Origin: Hericium rajendrae
Taxonomy: Eukaryota; Basidiomycota; Agaricomycetes; Russulales; Hericiaceae
Assembly (NCBI GenBank): GCA_033439255.1
Contig: CM065881.1
Coordinates: forward strand, 1,426,001 to 1,490,000
Length of the DNA: 64,000 nucleotides
Direction of reading: 5' to 3'
How positions within the stretch are numbered: position 1 is the first letter of the stretch; every line of letters begins with the position of its first letter. The notes under the pieces were generated by a model that saw nothing but the letters and a program-made list of their open reading frames with translations, did not search any database and was not told where the DNA came from. Below, in pieces: positions 11,664 through 24,076 of this stretch. Made by a program: the position numbers and the translations under genes.

Positions 11664-14600
11664 TCACAGTCCCTCGAAGAAGCTCAAGTCCTGCGCAGAA
11701 AGCCCCCCCGCACCGACCGGCTGCGACGACGGCGGCGGCGGCTTCGGCTTCCTAGCCGGGCTGTCTGAATGTACCAGCAACGCAAGCGGCGTCGACTCTG
11801 GGGAATAGTCGATGGGGTTCTTCGGTGGCGTCGGAGCAGGCCGCGGTGGCGGTAGCAACGGCACAGGCGACGGCGCCATCACTCTGCTGGGCGCTGGTGG
11901 TGATATAACCCTACTTGGCGCGGGCATAACCCTGGTCGGCGCTGGCGGAGGTACTAGTGGCGGGGGAGTGGGTTTCGCAACCTTGTTTGGTGCTGGTGCA
12001 GGGGCCGGCAGAGGGTCCAGGAAGCTGAGGAAGGCAGGCGAGGAGGTCGACTGCGGTACGCCCGGTCTAGGTTTAGGTTCGCCGAACAGGTCGTCATCCA
12101 GGAGGTTACCCGCGCTGATGCTACTTGTGCTTGCGGATGGCGGAGGCGGAGGAAGGGCCTGGGGCAGTGGCGATGGCGGTGCCGGCCAGCGCTTGCCTGC
12201 CGATTTGGCGGCGCTCTCGACAAGGTTCAGAGTATGCATGTGTGCGCTGGGACTCAGTCCTTGTCTGCGGGCCGCCAGGGATTGGCCCGAGACCACTGAT
12301 ATTGATGAGGTAGCGGAGGTAGGCTGTGAGGATTGAAGGATTGATGTTCGTTTGGACGGCGGTTGAGGCGGTGTTGGTGTACGGACAGGGGAAGAGACGA
12401 AATCGGAGAAGTCGTCGAAGGCGGAGAAATTAGTAGATGTGGAGATAGAGGGACGGGGCTGCTTCAGAGGTTGGAAGGATGAAGACGCTGAAGGGAAGGC
12501 TTGCGATGCAGATGCCGCAAAGCTACTCCCAAAGTCGGAGAAAGGGTCCTGTACGGCGGCTGCCAGAGGAGCCCGTACCGAGGACGAATGGAAGTCAGAG
12601 AAATCGTCAAAGTCGTCGAAGGCGGTCAATGGTGTGCGACTCTGGCTGGTCGGTGGACCATCGACAGTTGGGGAGATCGGGGACAGTGAGAACGGAGAGG
12701 CCGACTGTGGTCGGCTTGCGGGCGGTGGTGCATGAAAGACGGCAGTTCGGGATAGTGGCTCGACCTGAAGGCTGCGCATTGCATCGCCATACGCTGGAAA
12801 TGCTGCTGAAGCATGTGGAACGGACGAGGATGGTAGTGGCGGCGATGAATCGAATAAAGAAACTGGGGCTGTAGTATTCTTGGGAGCAGAGAAGACGGAG
12901 GAGAGAGAGGACGGTGTCAAGGTCCTGTCATGGTGTGGTGCCTGGATCTTGGCGGATGGCTGTGCGGGAGTTATTGGCCTGGATAATGGAGCTGAAGCGA
13001 CCATACTTCCAGATGGCAGAGAAGGCGCAGCAGCGGGAGTTGCGGAGACAGAGGCGGGAGAAGGACTTCTCGTGGCAGGCGCAGGGGAAAGTACGTCGAA
13101 AGATGACAGACTGCTTGAAGCCGTTCGCGCATGGCTTCCAGGGAGCCGTCCATTCAAAGGCGGTCGAAACGGAGCTGACGGTGGTGGAGGTAACGGAGCA
13201 GGCAGCTTCTGCATGACTGGCTTACTCGCAATGAGGCTCTCAAGGCCCTGAAACTGTGGATCCTGCGTCTCATCTTCGTCCGTGGCGCTAGGCACAAGGT
13301 CAGATAGAAACTCGACATCGCCCTGGGACAATGCGATGGAGGATCGTGGAGATGCACCAGGCGCGGGCTGTGAGCGACCGAAACGACCGAAGAAGCGGGA
13401 CACGGCCGATGTCGACGTTTGTGCGGGCACCTCAGGCACAGAGTGCATAGGATCGAAGGAGGGCAGGCCGGCCTCTGAATAAGAACTTGTAGGCGTAGTC
13501 TGCGTAGCCGTAACTGTGGGTGTTGACGACACGGACGTAGTTGACGTTGGTACTGCCTTGCTACCCGTAGATGTGGTCGATCTAACACTTTCAGAACTGG
13601 ATCTAGCAGCTGAGATATTTCCTTCCATTTTGGAGGGATTATCCTGCAGGGGTGAAGCAAACTTCACTGCCTCTCGAGGAGTGCTAGAAGCGCGTCTGTT
13701 CCAGAGACTCGCAAGTAGACCTCCCGACTTCTTCGACTTCTCCTCTGCCTTCTCGTCTTTGTCCTTCTCCTTCTCGACAATTCTCCAGCCAAGAGGGACT
13801 TCATCCTTGGCGATATCCACACGAGACCGTACATGGCTCTCCCAAGCTGCTGCTCCCCGACCCGCCATGAAGTGAGCCATGGGACTGTTCCTCGCAAGAC
13901 CTGTGTTTCGTGAGAGCTTCACAGCATCTGCCATTGCCTTGCAGGTGAACGTCGTTGAAAAGGGCTTCATTTGAGGCAGCACCATTTCGGGGACGTAGCG
14001 GGTGATGAGGGAATCTCTGTCATTAAGAAATTAGAGAAGGCGGTTCAAAGCACTAGAGAAAACGAAGCTGACAGGCCCTCGACGCCATCCAATCCTGTGC
14101 GCCATCTCTTCTGCCACTCAGCTTCTTCCTGCGGTTCTGGATCAGGCCACGCTTCGTCAGAAAAGCCCTCAACTTGCGCTAGTAACGTTGCCAAAAATTC
14201 TGGTGGCTAACATAAACTTGACTATGTGTTACATGGCATGTATCGGCAAGGCGTACCAGTCTCCGATCCATTTCCTCCTTCTCTTGCCTAGCTCGTTCCC
14301 ATTCGTCTATACCTTCGTTCTGAGGTTGTTCGGCCGGTCCCCCATTTGCAGCATGCACATCCTTACCCCACGGCGAACTCCAGGCATCGTCGCTGGGCTG
14401 CTGTTCATACGTCCAAGGATCTATGCCATCGGACTTGGCGCCGATCTCGAACGTACCGAAAGCGTCCGGGCTAGACGCAGATGGAGGAACGGGGGACTGT
14501 AACCGACGCGGGAACTCCGTGAGTTCATCCTTGTCGTGCGATACGTCCGCTGAAGCAATAACTTCTTCGTTATTCTTCATTTGAAGCGGTTCTGGGGGCG

Positions 14601-14934
14601 GCGGAGTGAGAGGTGCATCGCGCGAAACGGGAGTGACAATAGACGGTTCAGAACGTTCTGACGCATGGGGCGGTGGACTATGCGTGAGCTGGATACTGTG
14701 GTATGGGTTTGTAGGCGACCATGGATCAGGATCAGTTGATTGATTCCAAATGGCTCCCGGTGCATCTGGCGGTTCATCCCAACGAATACCGAGACCTGTA
14801 GACCATGAGGGTGCACCAATGTCAGCTTCTTCTGTAACAGCATCTGGCTCGGCGGGTTTCGACGCCCACGACGAACTGGTAGTGTTCTGCGAGGTTGACG
14901 GCGCTCTCCAGGCATTTCCCCAGGGATCGTCCAT
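11664..14934 (-). CDS. large low-complexity protein with clathrin-adaptor-binding motifs
   Basis: Three exons (14934-14257, 14206-14073, 14016-11664) encode 1054 residues. A short folded core spans introns 1 and 2 at about residues 220-330: PPEFLATLLAQVEGF, DEAWPDPEPQEEAEWQKRW, SLITRYVPEMVLPQMKPF, AMADAVKLSRNTGLAR and AAAWESHVRSRV. The rest is Ser/Pro/Ala-rich and probably disordered. It carries linear motifs of the kind that bind AP-1/AP-2 appendages: DPW at residues 3-5, DPF within VQDPFSDFGSSF, repeated FDDFSDF, and a terminal DLSFFEGL. These motifs are seen directly; a role in vesicle trafficking is inferred. An in-frame upstream extension to 15072 exists, but MDDPWGNAW is preferred because the extension would leave only 29 bp to the divergent gene. 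Confidence 0.75.
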
Positions 14935-15101
14935 GAGCAGCGAGCATACGATGTCCGGGACAGAGAGAGAGTGCACTCGGAAATCGGAGAGCTCGGACAC
15001 TACGCTGGAGGTCACGTGCGGCGCAAAAGGCGCGCTTGTTGTCGGCGGCTTGACCTCTTCATGAGCCCTCATCCGTTGTCACCTTCTCCCTCTCTTAAAT
15101 C
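14935..15101. promoter_or_regulatory. bidirectional promoter, adaptor-motif protein / STE50
   Basis: A 167-bp gap between divergent start codons. It is CT-rich just before the STE50 start (CACCTTCTCCCTCTCTT), a common feature of fungal core promoters. Confidence 0.5.
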
Positions 15102-17592
15102 ATGGACGCCGCACTTGCGGGGTTGTCGTCCAATATCACAGAATGGGATGAGAACGACGTCCATATCTTCTTTTCCAACCTTGGCTTCTCCCAGTACGAG
15201 CATGCAATCCGAGGTCCGTTCCGCCATTGTTTTCCGCCATCTCCATTCGGTATCTTACCTCCTATCCTTGTGCAGAGCACACTCTTTGTGGTGAAGTATT
15301 GTGCATGATAGATGCAGATGGCCTGAAGGAGGCGGGCATCCAGACTATTGGCCAACGTCTCGCTATCCTCAAAGCTGTCTACCTAGCTAAGATTGCCCAC
15401 CATATTCCCATCGAAGCCGACCACTATGTCCCGCCCTGTAAGCAGCGCCTTTCACGATCTACGAGATTCATTGTTAATAACCTACTGTTGCATCACAGCC
15501 GAGGCAGAAGAACAACTAGATGTGCATAAATTGTACGAGCTTCTCCGCCATCAAGGTATGTCGTCGCCGCGTCTGTCGGGAACTTAACTCATAAGCGTGT
15601 CAGACGATCGTTTGCGGACATTGGAGTATGAGAACAGGCGGCTATCTGAGACCGTATCGTCGGCCGTAGAGGACTTGCACAGTCAACGGAGCTCAACGAC
15701 CAGCCGAGTATGTCCTTTTCTTTTCTTCGAGCGAGGCCCTGCCCGCGTACTAAACGTTCATTAGGCGGACGATAGTCCAATAAGCAGGCAGAATTCCTTC
15801 AAGTGGTCGTATGCCAAGTCAAATGGTTCGCCGACCAAAGTTGATATATCGGATTCCCCGCACGCATCCCCGCACCGCTTGGAGCATGACATTAGCTACA
15901 ATCGGTCGGGGCATACTGGCTCATCTTCATTCCTCCCGCACACCAACGGTAGTCACGCCTCTCCAGTCCAACCAACCACAGCTCCTCCTGCCGCACCACC
16001 AAAGCCTGTCAGGTCGGAGAGCTCAGATAATCTCAAGAGCTTCAAGGTCAGCTTGGAAGACCCTGCGTGGAAAGTTCTGCCAGCAGCACTCCGCAAATAC
16101 AAGATCAATAATGAGGACTGGCAGAACTATGCCATGTTCATTTGCTATGGGCCTCCTAGTGAGTACTGCTCTTCCTAATATAGCCGTCCTCTAATGTTCA
16201 TTCACTGTTAGACAACCGAATTGAACGATGTCTGAGCTACGATGAGAAACCACTTCTTCTCTTCCAAAAACTGAAGGACGCTCAGAAGAATCCGGTTTTC
16301 ATGCTCAAACACATCAAAGACATTCGTTCGCCGATAGCGGTCGCTCAGCAAAAGCAGGCCGCACGAAAAGCATCAGGAGAAACCCCTTCGTCCAATAAAG
16401 CAAAATCCGGCACATCACATGCTCGCACGCTCTCTCGCCCACCTCGGCTGCAGGTTCAGTCAGACTCGACCGGTCCACCGCCACTGTTGACAGGTGTGTC
16501 CGCCCAGCCTGGCTGGCCAGAGGTCATGTCGCCTGTTGTGGATAGTAAAGACAGAGGTTATGATTCGACTGTGGAAAAGAACATGTTGTCGCCTGACAGG
16601 AGACCAGGAACAGCAGATCGCGCAGGTAGTGCGGAGACGCCCAGAACCGGCATCCCATCCACTGCCATTACTGTTTCATCAGAACCAGGCGAGGCGAGCG
16701 CTGGCGGTGGATCAAGTGCGAGAGAAGTTCCCGTTTCAGGGGACATATCCTATGCTGTCGCCATTTATCCTTACATGGCAGAGCAGGAGGACGAGTTCGA
16801 CGTCATAGTGTAAGCCGCCAATTTTGCTTCAAAAGGCGTTATTGATGTCTTCCTCAGAGGAGACACATTTGTCATTGTTTCACGAGCACGAGGATGGTGG
16901 GTTGTCCAGCGCGACCCGACTGGCTCTGGAGTTGTCAATTCAGATGCAAGCAAGCAAGGCTGGGTCCCTGCTGGTTGTCTCCTTGAAACAAGAATCCCAG
17001 TTGCCACTGCCATCGCCGAAGCCAACACAGCGTCAGGGTCTGGCTCACAGCCATCTTCGCCAGTTTCAAACGTTCGGACGCCTATTCTCCCTCTCAATAT
17101 CGTCTCTACAAGCTTCCCAGGTTACGCGCTGATGGATTACAAGAAGAAAGGAGACGAGGAACTTGATCTTGCGAAAGACGACACATTAAGAGTCTTCAAA
17201 CGATACAATCATTGGTCCTACGTGAGTGTTCGATGGGCGCTTTGTTTGACTGATTGACTGATCGCATACTTTATATCATCAGGCGGTGAAAGAAGACGGT
17301 GGAGATCGAGGATGGGTGCCGGTGAGTTTGGCATACGCGCTAGAAGCCCTCATTTGTTCCTGACCTTTGTTTTCAGTCATGGTATATAGGCAAAGTCACT
17401 TCATCAAATGCGACGCCCGCTACACCTAGCGTTTCCGTCCCTCCACCACCCACGACCACAAGTACGGCTGTCAACCTTGATTCGGACGCTCGTCTTTACA
17501 CTGGCGATCCACCGCAAGCGACGCCACAAACTCAAGTGTCACCCATGTCCTCCGCATTCCCTCCGCAAGCCCGAACTACTACCATCATCTAG
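15102..17592 (+). CDS. STE50: Ste50/Ubc2-type MAPK adaptor (SAM-RA-SH3-SH3)
   Basis: Scaffold linking small GTPases and upstream sensors to the Ste11-class MAPKKK in mating, filamentation and stress signalling; cytoplasmic or cortical. Nine exons: 15102-15213, 15276-15437, 15499-15555, 15604-15707, 15765-16158, 16212-16809, 16858-17221, 17283-17321 and 17377-17592; 681 residues. The SAM domain occupies about residues 10-80 (ENDVHIFFSNLGF, DADGLKEAGI, IGQRLAILKAVYLAKI). A short coiled coil follows (DDRLRTLEYENRRLSETV). The Ras-association domain is at about 235-325 (PAALRKYKINNEDWQNYAMF, EKPLLLFQKLKDAQKNPVFM). Two SH3 domains sit at about 455-520 (AVAIYPYMAEQEDEFDV, GWWVV, GWVPAGCL) and 560-620 (YALMDYKKKGDEELDL, GWVPSWYIG). 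Two C-terminal SH3 domains are the basidiomycete arrangement known from Ustilago Ubc2; ascomycete Ste50 lacks them. Confidence 0.92.
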
Positions 17593-18507
17593 ATTTCGTT
17601 CACCAGCTGTCTTTCATTTCTCAGTCTCTGCTTCGTCGTCTCATCGCAGGCGACATGGCTTCTCTCATTCGACTTTCGCTTTCTCATAACACTCGTCACT
17701 CCTTAGTCTGCAGCACGTTGGTTATCATCCACTGGTCCGTCGTCATGCTTTTGTAATTTGCTCTATAGTATTTCATCTATTCGGACACGCGCCTCCCTAT
17801 CCTTCGTCATCTTGCTTTTTCGCTCGCTGCTTCCATTCACGGCATCTGATGTATATTACCTAGCATTTCGTTCAATGTTGCAGGATTGACAGTTTACCTC
17901 ACAACTGCTGCGCTGAGTGCCTGGAGTGTTCATTCGAGGTGAGTGGGGACGGAGATGAAGGATGATCTGCACAATTGTGCACTACTTAGCGGCGGACGGT
18001 CTTTGGAGGGCTCGACTCAGCCAGAGTCCTGGCTTCCGTTTCTTGAGTCCGGCCTTATTTTTCCGATGATCAAGTGGGTCAGGGTCGCGTTCCCCCCTCT
18101 GAATCCGCATACTATCACTTCTCGTTAATTGATCTACAGCAAGAGTCTACATTGGAACCCTTGCAGAAGGTGAACTTGTGAAGGAGGCGAGAATCACGAG
18201 CAGTAGGTGGCACCCACAACAGCTAACTTAGTACGGGATGACTCGAACTGTAGGCCTGCGACCTGGCCGGCAGCAAGGTTTTTTTTTTTCGAATTATTTG
18301 GCTCGGTTAGCGGCTATGCTGATCCGCGCATCCAGCGAAATATCCTCGACATCACTTTCAGTCAGCATGTGAACTAGGTTTCCGTCCATATGCCTGACGC
18401 CGGTCGTCAGACTTGGCGATACCGCCAGCTGGAGGGGTCCAGCTGTGGCGCCGTCCACTACGGTGGACCAACTGGCAACTGTTGTTAGGACCTGTTCCCA
18501 CATGTGA
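17593..18507. other. intergenic
   Basis: 3' flank of STE50 and 5' flank of family member C. A run of ten Ts near 18280 is the only notable feature. No tRNA-like fold was found beside it. Confidence 0.5.
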
Positions 18508-19923
18508 ATGGAGGCTCATCCGCAGGACAATGTTCGGACCGTCATCTCCCATAGTCAATCTGGACAGATGCTATCCATCACCTGTGTCCCGTGCATGCTA
18601 TTGTTGGCCACCATCCTTCCAGCTGTATGTATCCCTGGCGGTTGGCTATCAGGCGATGACGATCTTCCCGCCACCGGCCAATGTTCTACGCACTCCATAC
18701 ATGTTTCCGGGAGCGTGCTTCCTCAAGGCATGCCGACTGTTGTCGGGCTGGCCCCCGGAATGGGACGTTTACCGACGTCTGGCGCATCGGCCCTTCACTG
18801 CGCAGTCCTCGCGACACATGGACTCCTGCAGGTGGAGGCGGGAGGAGAGGGTATTTCAGAGAACGGCATGCCTGGATCTCCCTCACTATTCACCCCAGAC
18901 ATCCTGACATCTCAAGATGCAGCCTTTCCACTCAAGCTTGACTCACCAGTACCAGCAGGTTCGTGTCTTATGTCGTTGGAGTCGAGTCATCCCATGGCTG
19001 ACTGATGGAATGCCCAGCAGACGCAGCAGCAGCCCTACACACTGTTAGACGAAATGCTCACAGAGGGCTGCATCTCTTTCACATTCGGACCTCAATATGC
19101 CGAACACTACCTTCGATATCTGCTCAAGACCGAACCTAGGTCCTTGACGTCCTACATGGTCTCATCTGCGAATGGTTGGGCGGGCTCCTACTCCATCTGG
19201 CAAGCAGCGCTTCACATATTCCGGCCCAATGCACAATCTGCCGAGGGCCATCCTCTCTTGCTTGTCGATTACAAGGCGGACCTCAGGCGGGGGAGCATTG
19301 TGCCGCAGTCTCTATGGACGCCCCACAGTCGTACGGATCAGCGCCAATATGTCCAGAGTGCCAGCCTGTCCCTGCCGATATTTTTCGTCCACGAGAACGG
19401 GGGTGTAGGCTTGTCGGTGGCCGACGCCGCGGCGGGTCGCTGCCAGAGCCTGAGGGGTGCTGGAATGCCCGCGGATATGCGGGACAAGGCTTCTACACAT
19501 ATCCGCATCAATGTACGTCGCAACTAAACGTGTACTCGCTCGAAGGTGGTTCCTGACGAGCATGGCAGTGGCCCGGCTGTGTTGAGTGGAAGCGCCAGTT
19601 CCAGACAAAGGACGAGACCCAGCAGCGCAACCCAATCACACTCGAGCGGCTCGTTCGTCATGTTGGACGGTCCATAGATTATTTCCTCCAGGTATGTCTT
19701 GTCTTCTATTATTCACGAGCACACTGCTCACGGGGCATTACAGCAACGCGAGGTTGATCCTAGGCATCCGAACCCGCATTGGAGAATCGGACACGGCGGG
19801 ATCACGAGGGACAATATCACTGTCCTCGGTGTCTGCCACGTCTCGTCGGGGAGTTGGATGCCAATCCTGCAAGTGTTCCCGGCCGTATTCGATTTGCAGA
19901 TGCCAGTGCCATTCGAGACCTGA
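18508..19923 (+). CDS. uncharacterised fungal family, member C
   Basis: Function unknown. Exons 18508-18948, 19021-19512, 19569-19691 and 19744-19923; 411 residues, phase 0 at every junction. The N-terminus has a hydrophobic span (ITCVPCMLLLATILPAVCI, residues about 24-42) as in B. After intron 1 (SP|T junction) come QQQPYTLLDEMLTEGC, HPLLLVDYKADLRRGSIVPQ and LSLPIFFVHENGGVGLSVAD. STHIRIN then joins to the core exon WPGCVEWKRQFQTKD, NPITLERLVRHVGRSIDYFL. The last exon reads PHWRIGHGGITRDNITVLGV, VSSGSWMPILQV. It is on the strand opposite A and B and about 8.5 kb away, with two conserved housekeeping genes between. Confidence 0.72.
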
Positions 19924-20283
19924 TAGGTTGGTTGTGTGTGTTGCCGATCCGAACAAATAGATACCAAGGTAGAATTTTCTTGATCTTCCGTAATAGCGCG
20001 AACACAATACCTTAATTCCTCGCCGTAGCCGTAGCTGTAGCTGTGACCCTGTAATTATCCAATACCCAACTTTATTGATTCTGAATACCTGGTACTGAGA
20101 TTCAGAGAATCGCATGTACCTGCATGTGTCTGCAGGTTTCATAACGGCGACCCTGTTCAGGATCGTGATATCGGCTCGGCGGAGGTAATCGTTGTCGTTG
20201 AGGTCTAAGCGCTGAGCGCTCGCTGAGCTGCGGGGCCATTGGGTCGTATTACTGCCGCACGCAATGACGCCATTTGAGTTCGT
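19924..20283. other. intergenic, convergent 3' flanks
   Basis: Between convergent member C and the Nudix gene. It contains short repeats of GCCGTAGCTGTAGCTGT near 20026-20043; no gene. Confidence 0.5.
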
Positions 20284-21368
20284 CTATTGATACACCTCTA
20301 AAGCTTTCAGGAATAGCGAAAGATACCACCCGGTCAATCCCCAAACTTCAAGTCTTCCGTCCCGGCCACCACCTATCTCATCCCTTTTCTCTGGCTCGCT
20401 AGTCCACATGGCCTGCCCATCCGGCTTGACCAAATCCGTGACATCGACCGCCCAGTACGGCGGTCCCCCGCGGAAAAGATGGGTCCTGAGGCGCGCTGGT
20501 GATACCATGAAGGACAGTGGGAGATGGAAGGCATCCACGACCTCGGGATGGGAGATGGTGAGGGAAGTCATGGGGAGAGAGGGGAGGGGCGCGTCAGGAT
20601 CTTTGTCGGACTCCGAGGCGGTGAAAGCAGTCCGCGCCTCTGCCGATGGATATACAAAGCCCTGAAGAGCAAACCGGTGCACGCGGTTATTGGGTATGGA
20701 AGGTCGACCGTCAGAAGTTCAGAAAAGAAAGAGGCGTGGCGCAGCCCGATCATGAGGGCCTAAACAGGAACAAGGATGCGAACACTCACGACAAACGGCC
20801 ACACGCGCAGACCGCTCAAGGACAGTTCTGGAGGACCGACTTGACCAAGTATTTCGATCTGGTCGCAGTTGATGCCTACTTCTTCGCGCGTTTCTCGAAG
20901 TGCAGCGGACAAAAAGGAGCTGTCCGCCTAAGCACGAGTTAATGTCAATTATAGCACAGCCAACATGGCACATTAACGATTTGGGGGAAGACGTACAGGA
21001 TCCACTCTACCGCCCGGAAAGCTGTGGGAGTCAACCGTTCAGTCTGAGTACAGTGACAACTGTCATTCTGGGTCACTGAGTCCATACCTCACCTCTCCGG
21101 CATGCGTTCTAAGTTGGCCTCGCAGTTCAAACAGAATACCAGGTTTGTCATTGACGTTACACAGCGGGATCAGCACTGCCGCATGTCTCTCCTGCTCATC
21201 TGTTTCGAGTAAAGGCTGTTCCTTAGACACCGTAGCAAGAGCATCCTTAATCTTAGCAAGTGAAGCGAGAGTGAGAGGTGATGTCAATGATAGGTATGGC
21301 GAGCCGCCGCGTGGAAGTCCGAGGACACGGGACGACGTTGAAGACGTCGTGAGGGCGCGAGACAGCAT
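20284..21368 (-). CDS. PCD1: Nudix hydrolase, coenzyme A diphosphatase (Pcd1/NUDT7-8 type)
   Basis: Predicted to cleave CoA and its derivatives to phosphopantetheine products; peroxisomal or mitochondrial by family. Exons 21368-21088, 21021-20997 (25 nt), 20927-20790 and 20661-20284; 273 residues. The signature reads HAAVLIPLCNVNDKPGILFE, LRTHAGEVSFPGGRVDP across intron 1, then ADSSFLSAALRETREEVGI. This combines the CoA-specific motif upstream of the Nudix box with the catalytic RETREEVG. PPELSLSGLRVWPFV joins to GFVYPSAE. The first ATG is at 21368; the 5' frame extension has no ATG. The N-terminus (MLSRALTTSSTSSRVLG) is Ser/Arg-rich and could be a mitochondrial presequence; the C-terminal EVYQ is not a PTS1. 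Confidence 0.88.
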
Positions 21369-21533
21369 GGGATGTCGGGAATAAACACTCGCAAATAACG
21401 CGCCCGCTGTGATCAACAGCGTCCACGACTCCGCCACAAGCGTCGCATTACTGACTCAGCGCATTAATAGTCGATCACCGGGACGTACGTCTTGTATCTG
21501 AACGTCACAGGACAATGTCGAGTGCGTAAAAGG
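21369..21533. promoter_or_regulatory. bidirectional promoter, PCD1 / ETP1
   Basis: 165 bp between divergent starts; it must hold both promoters. No specific element is claimed. Confidence 0.5.
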
Positions 21534-23610
21534 ATGATGCGAGCCTATCACATTCGCATCGTCGTACACCCCAAGGCATTCGCATCGAGCTCGCATCCCC
21601 CCGCCTCTGAGCCATTTATTCCCACCTCGCTGTGGCAGCATCTGCCGGCGCAGACACCGAAGCCGACTGCGCGAAAGAACGCGACGTTCAACTCAGCACA
21701 CAAGGACTACAGATTCGGGCCCATCAGGATCGACTGGATTGATTTCGAGAACATGAGCCGGAGCAAGGAGAAGGAGCAGCCGAGTAGAGGTGCGCTCTGC
21801 CTCTGATATGCAATGGTACGAGTGACTTACAACATACTGGAAATGCAGGCGGGACGCCTTCTGCTACTTTTGTGCCGCACCCTCGAACAAAGTCGGGCTC
21901 GACGAACCTGCCAGAAGGCATTGTACATATATTCCGCGACAGCGCGAGGCAGAGTGATGGCGAACCGGTGGACCCCTCTTCAGAACCTAACCGCATGATA
22001 ATTCAGAATGCGGATACTGATGGTGTTATGCTGGCCATTCTTGCCGTACCGGCTTTGATGATGCCTGCGGACTTGCTTGCCTTCGTTGCTCCTGCTGCTG
22101 AAGGGATGGCCCATGTCAGAATCCTTCGGTGCGTGTTGCAGCCGTCAAGAATTTTGTCCGATGTACAGAACTTCTTAACCTTCTTTATGCTCTACAGAGA
22201 TTCGGTACCAACCCGCTCAATTGTCCTCATCAAATTCAGAAAGCCAGAGGATGCTATCGAATTTCACGAGGCGTACAACGGCAAGCCATTCAATTCCATG
22301 GAGGTAAATACCATACAGTCTTCAATAGCTACGTCATTTTAATTCGTACTTCAGGCTGAGACGTGCCACGTCGTCCGTGTAGCATCTGTCGGCATTGATA
22401 CAGAAGATTCAGTATCGCTGGCGATAACTCGGCTCGGGTCGAGCCAAGCCCCAGTACACGAGCTGCCTTCGTGTCCTGTATGCCTGGAACGCATGGACTC
22501 CGCCGTCACTGGTCTCGTCACCGTACCCTGCTCTCACACATTCCACTGCATGTGTCTCAGCAAATGGGGCGACAGTCGGTCAGTCTTCCTGCATTCATAA
22601 CAGTCGTAATTCCTCATTTTCGCGCGCACAGATGTCCCGTGTGTCGGTACTCCCAGACCCTCCGCAGCTCCCACCCAACCTCGTCCAACACCACGCGCTC
22701 CGTCCCCATCCCCTTCGCCGACCCGTCGACGCCGACCCTCTCTCGCTGTGCTGACTGTGCGTCCACCACGAATCTCTGGATCTGCCTCATCTGCGGAAAT
22801 GTCGGCTGCGGCCGCTACGGCCGCGCGCACGCACACGCGCACTACGAGCAGACGACGCACCTGTACGCGCTCGAGCTCGAGACGCAGCGCGTGTGGGACT
22901 ACGCGGGCGACGGATACGTGCACCGGCTAATTCAAAACAAGGCGGACGGCAAGCTCGTCGAGCTGCCGTCGGCGTCCATGGCGGGGACGGCGCGCGACGG
23001 CGGGGGCGATGGTGGGGGACCGAGCGCGGCGGACTCGCTGAGCGCGGAGAAGATCGAGGCTATCGGGATTGAGTACTCGTACCTGTTGACGTCGCAGCTC
23101 GATTCGCAGCGGTCGTATTATGAGGAGCAAATTGGCGGACTCAGAGGCGAGGTGGCGGAGCTGAAGAAGATGGTGGAGACACTTGGGGGGGAGGTGACTA
23201 GGGGGAGGAAGGAGGCTGATGAGGAGAGGCGGAAATTGAAAAAGGAGGAAGAGGAGAGACTCGCGGAAGTGCAGAGGGATAAGGCCAAGGCCGAACGAAG
23301 GGCCCAGAAGATGGCGGAGGTGGCGAAGAATATTGAGACAGAGCTGCGAGGAGAAAGAGCGGTCAGCGAGGGTTTGATGAGGAATCTGGAGGCAATGAAG
23401 GCCAAAGTGAACGATGCGGAGATGGCAAAAGCGAGTACCGTGGCCAAGGTGAAGGACCTGGAAGACCAGTTGAGGGACGTCATGTTCTTCCTGGAAGCAA
23501 GAACGAAAATTGAGCAGGGGGAGGGTCCAGAGGGAGAGGCTGCGGGTGGGTCGGTCGAGCTCCCACCCGAACGGACACCAACGACAAAGAAGAAGAAAGG
23601 GAAGAAATAA
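21534..23610 (+). CDS. ETP1: BRAP2/Etp1-type RING and UBP-finger E3 ligase
   Basis: Cytoplasmic E3 ubiquitin ligase family (human BRAP/IMP; yeast Etp1, ethanol tolerance). Exons 21534-21789, 21849-22128, 22198-22303, 22355-22578 and 22632-23610; 614 residues. The BRAP2 N-terminal domain includes LAILAVPALMMPADLLAFVA and RSIVLIKFRKPEDAIEFHEA. The RING is at about residues 255-295 (CPVCLERMD, TVPCSHTFHCMCLSKWGDSR then CPVCRY over intron 4). The UBP zinc finger is at about 329-389 (CADCASTTNLWICLICGNVG, CGRYGRAHAHAHY, DYAGDGYVHRL). A long Glu/Lys-rich coiled coil (about 430-570) follows, then a basic tail TTKKKKGKK. The domain order matches the family exactly. The two in-frame Mets at 21534 and 21537 are equivalent starts. 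Confidence 0.93.
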
Positions 23611-24076
23611 TGGTCGTCTCTCATAATGTGTAATGACATGAAACGCCCAAATGAAACCCTCCTGATTCGTACTTATTTGCACCGCTCGATCGTACGACTG
23701 CAGGCAGTGCACGAGCTCTGAACACCATCGTAAATTAAGGGTACATGGGATAAAACAAGGAACGGGGGATCGAATCGTATTGGGGATGGGGGTGAGGGAA
23801 GTCAATCACAGACAAATGGGTATTCGCACAAACATGGAATCTTCAGTCCCCGCGCTCAACCCGCGCTCGGCAAAATGCAGCAACGTGGTGTCGCTCTCGT
23901 CAGTGCTCTCGCCCTAAGCCCGAATTAAATGCCCCGCTCGCCCAGATAGGACGACCGCGTGTTGATCTCGTGATGCCGTCCCACCAACTGGAGTGATTCT
24001 GGCCTTCCATCAAGGGCATCACCTTCAGAAGCAGAAGCAGCGCAGCAGAAAGGGGGGAGCAGGACATTTGGCCGCC
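23611..24076. other. intergenic, convergent 3' flanks
   Basis: Between convergent ETP1 and VMA12. The minus-strand frame that crosses here is antisense of the ETP1 coiled coil. Nothing else seen. Confidence 0.5.

Noticed and set aside
18200-18300. possible tRNA with a T-run terminator
   Set aside because: The text near 18240 only loosely resembles a reverse T-arm (GACTCGAACTG) and no cloverleaf or anticodon arm could be built.
22927-23805. 292-codon minus-strand frame opposite ETP1
   Set aside because: Antisense of a coiled-coil coding region, which leaves the reverse frame open and leucine-rich; no family features.
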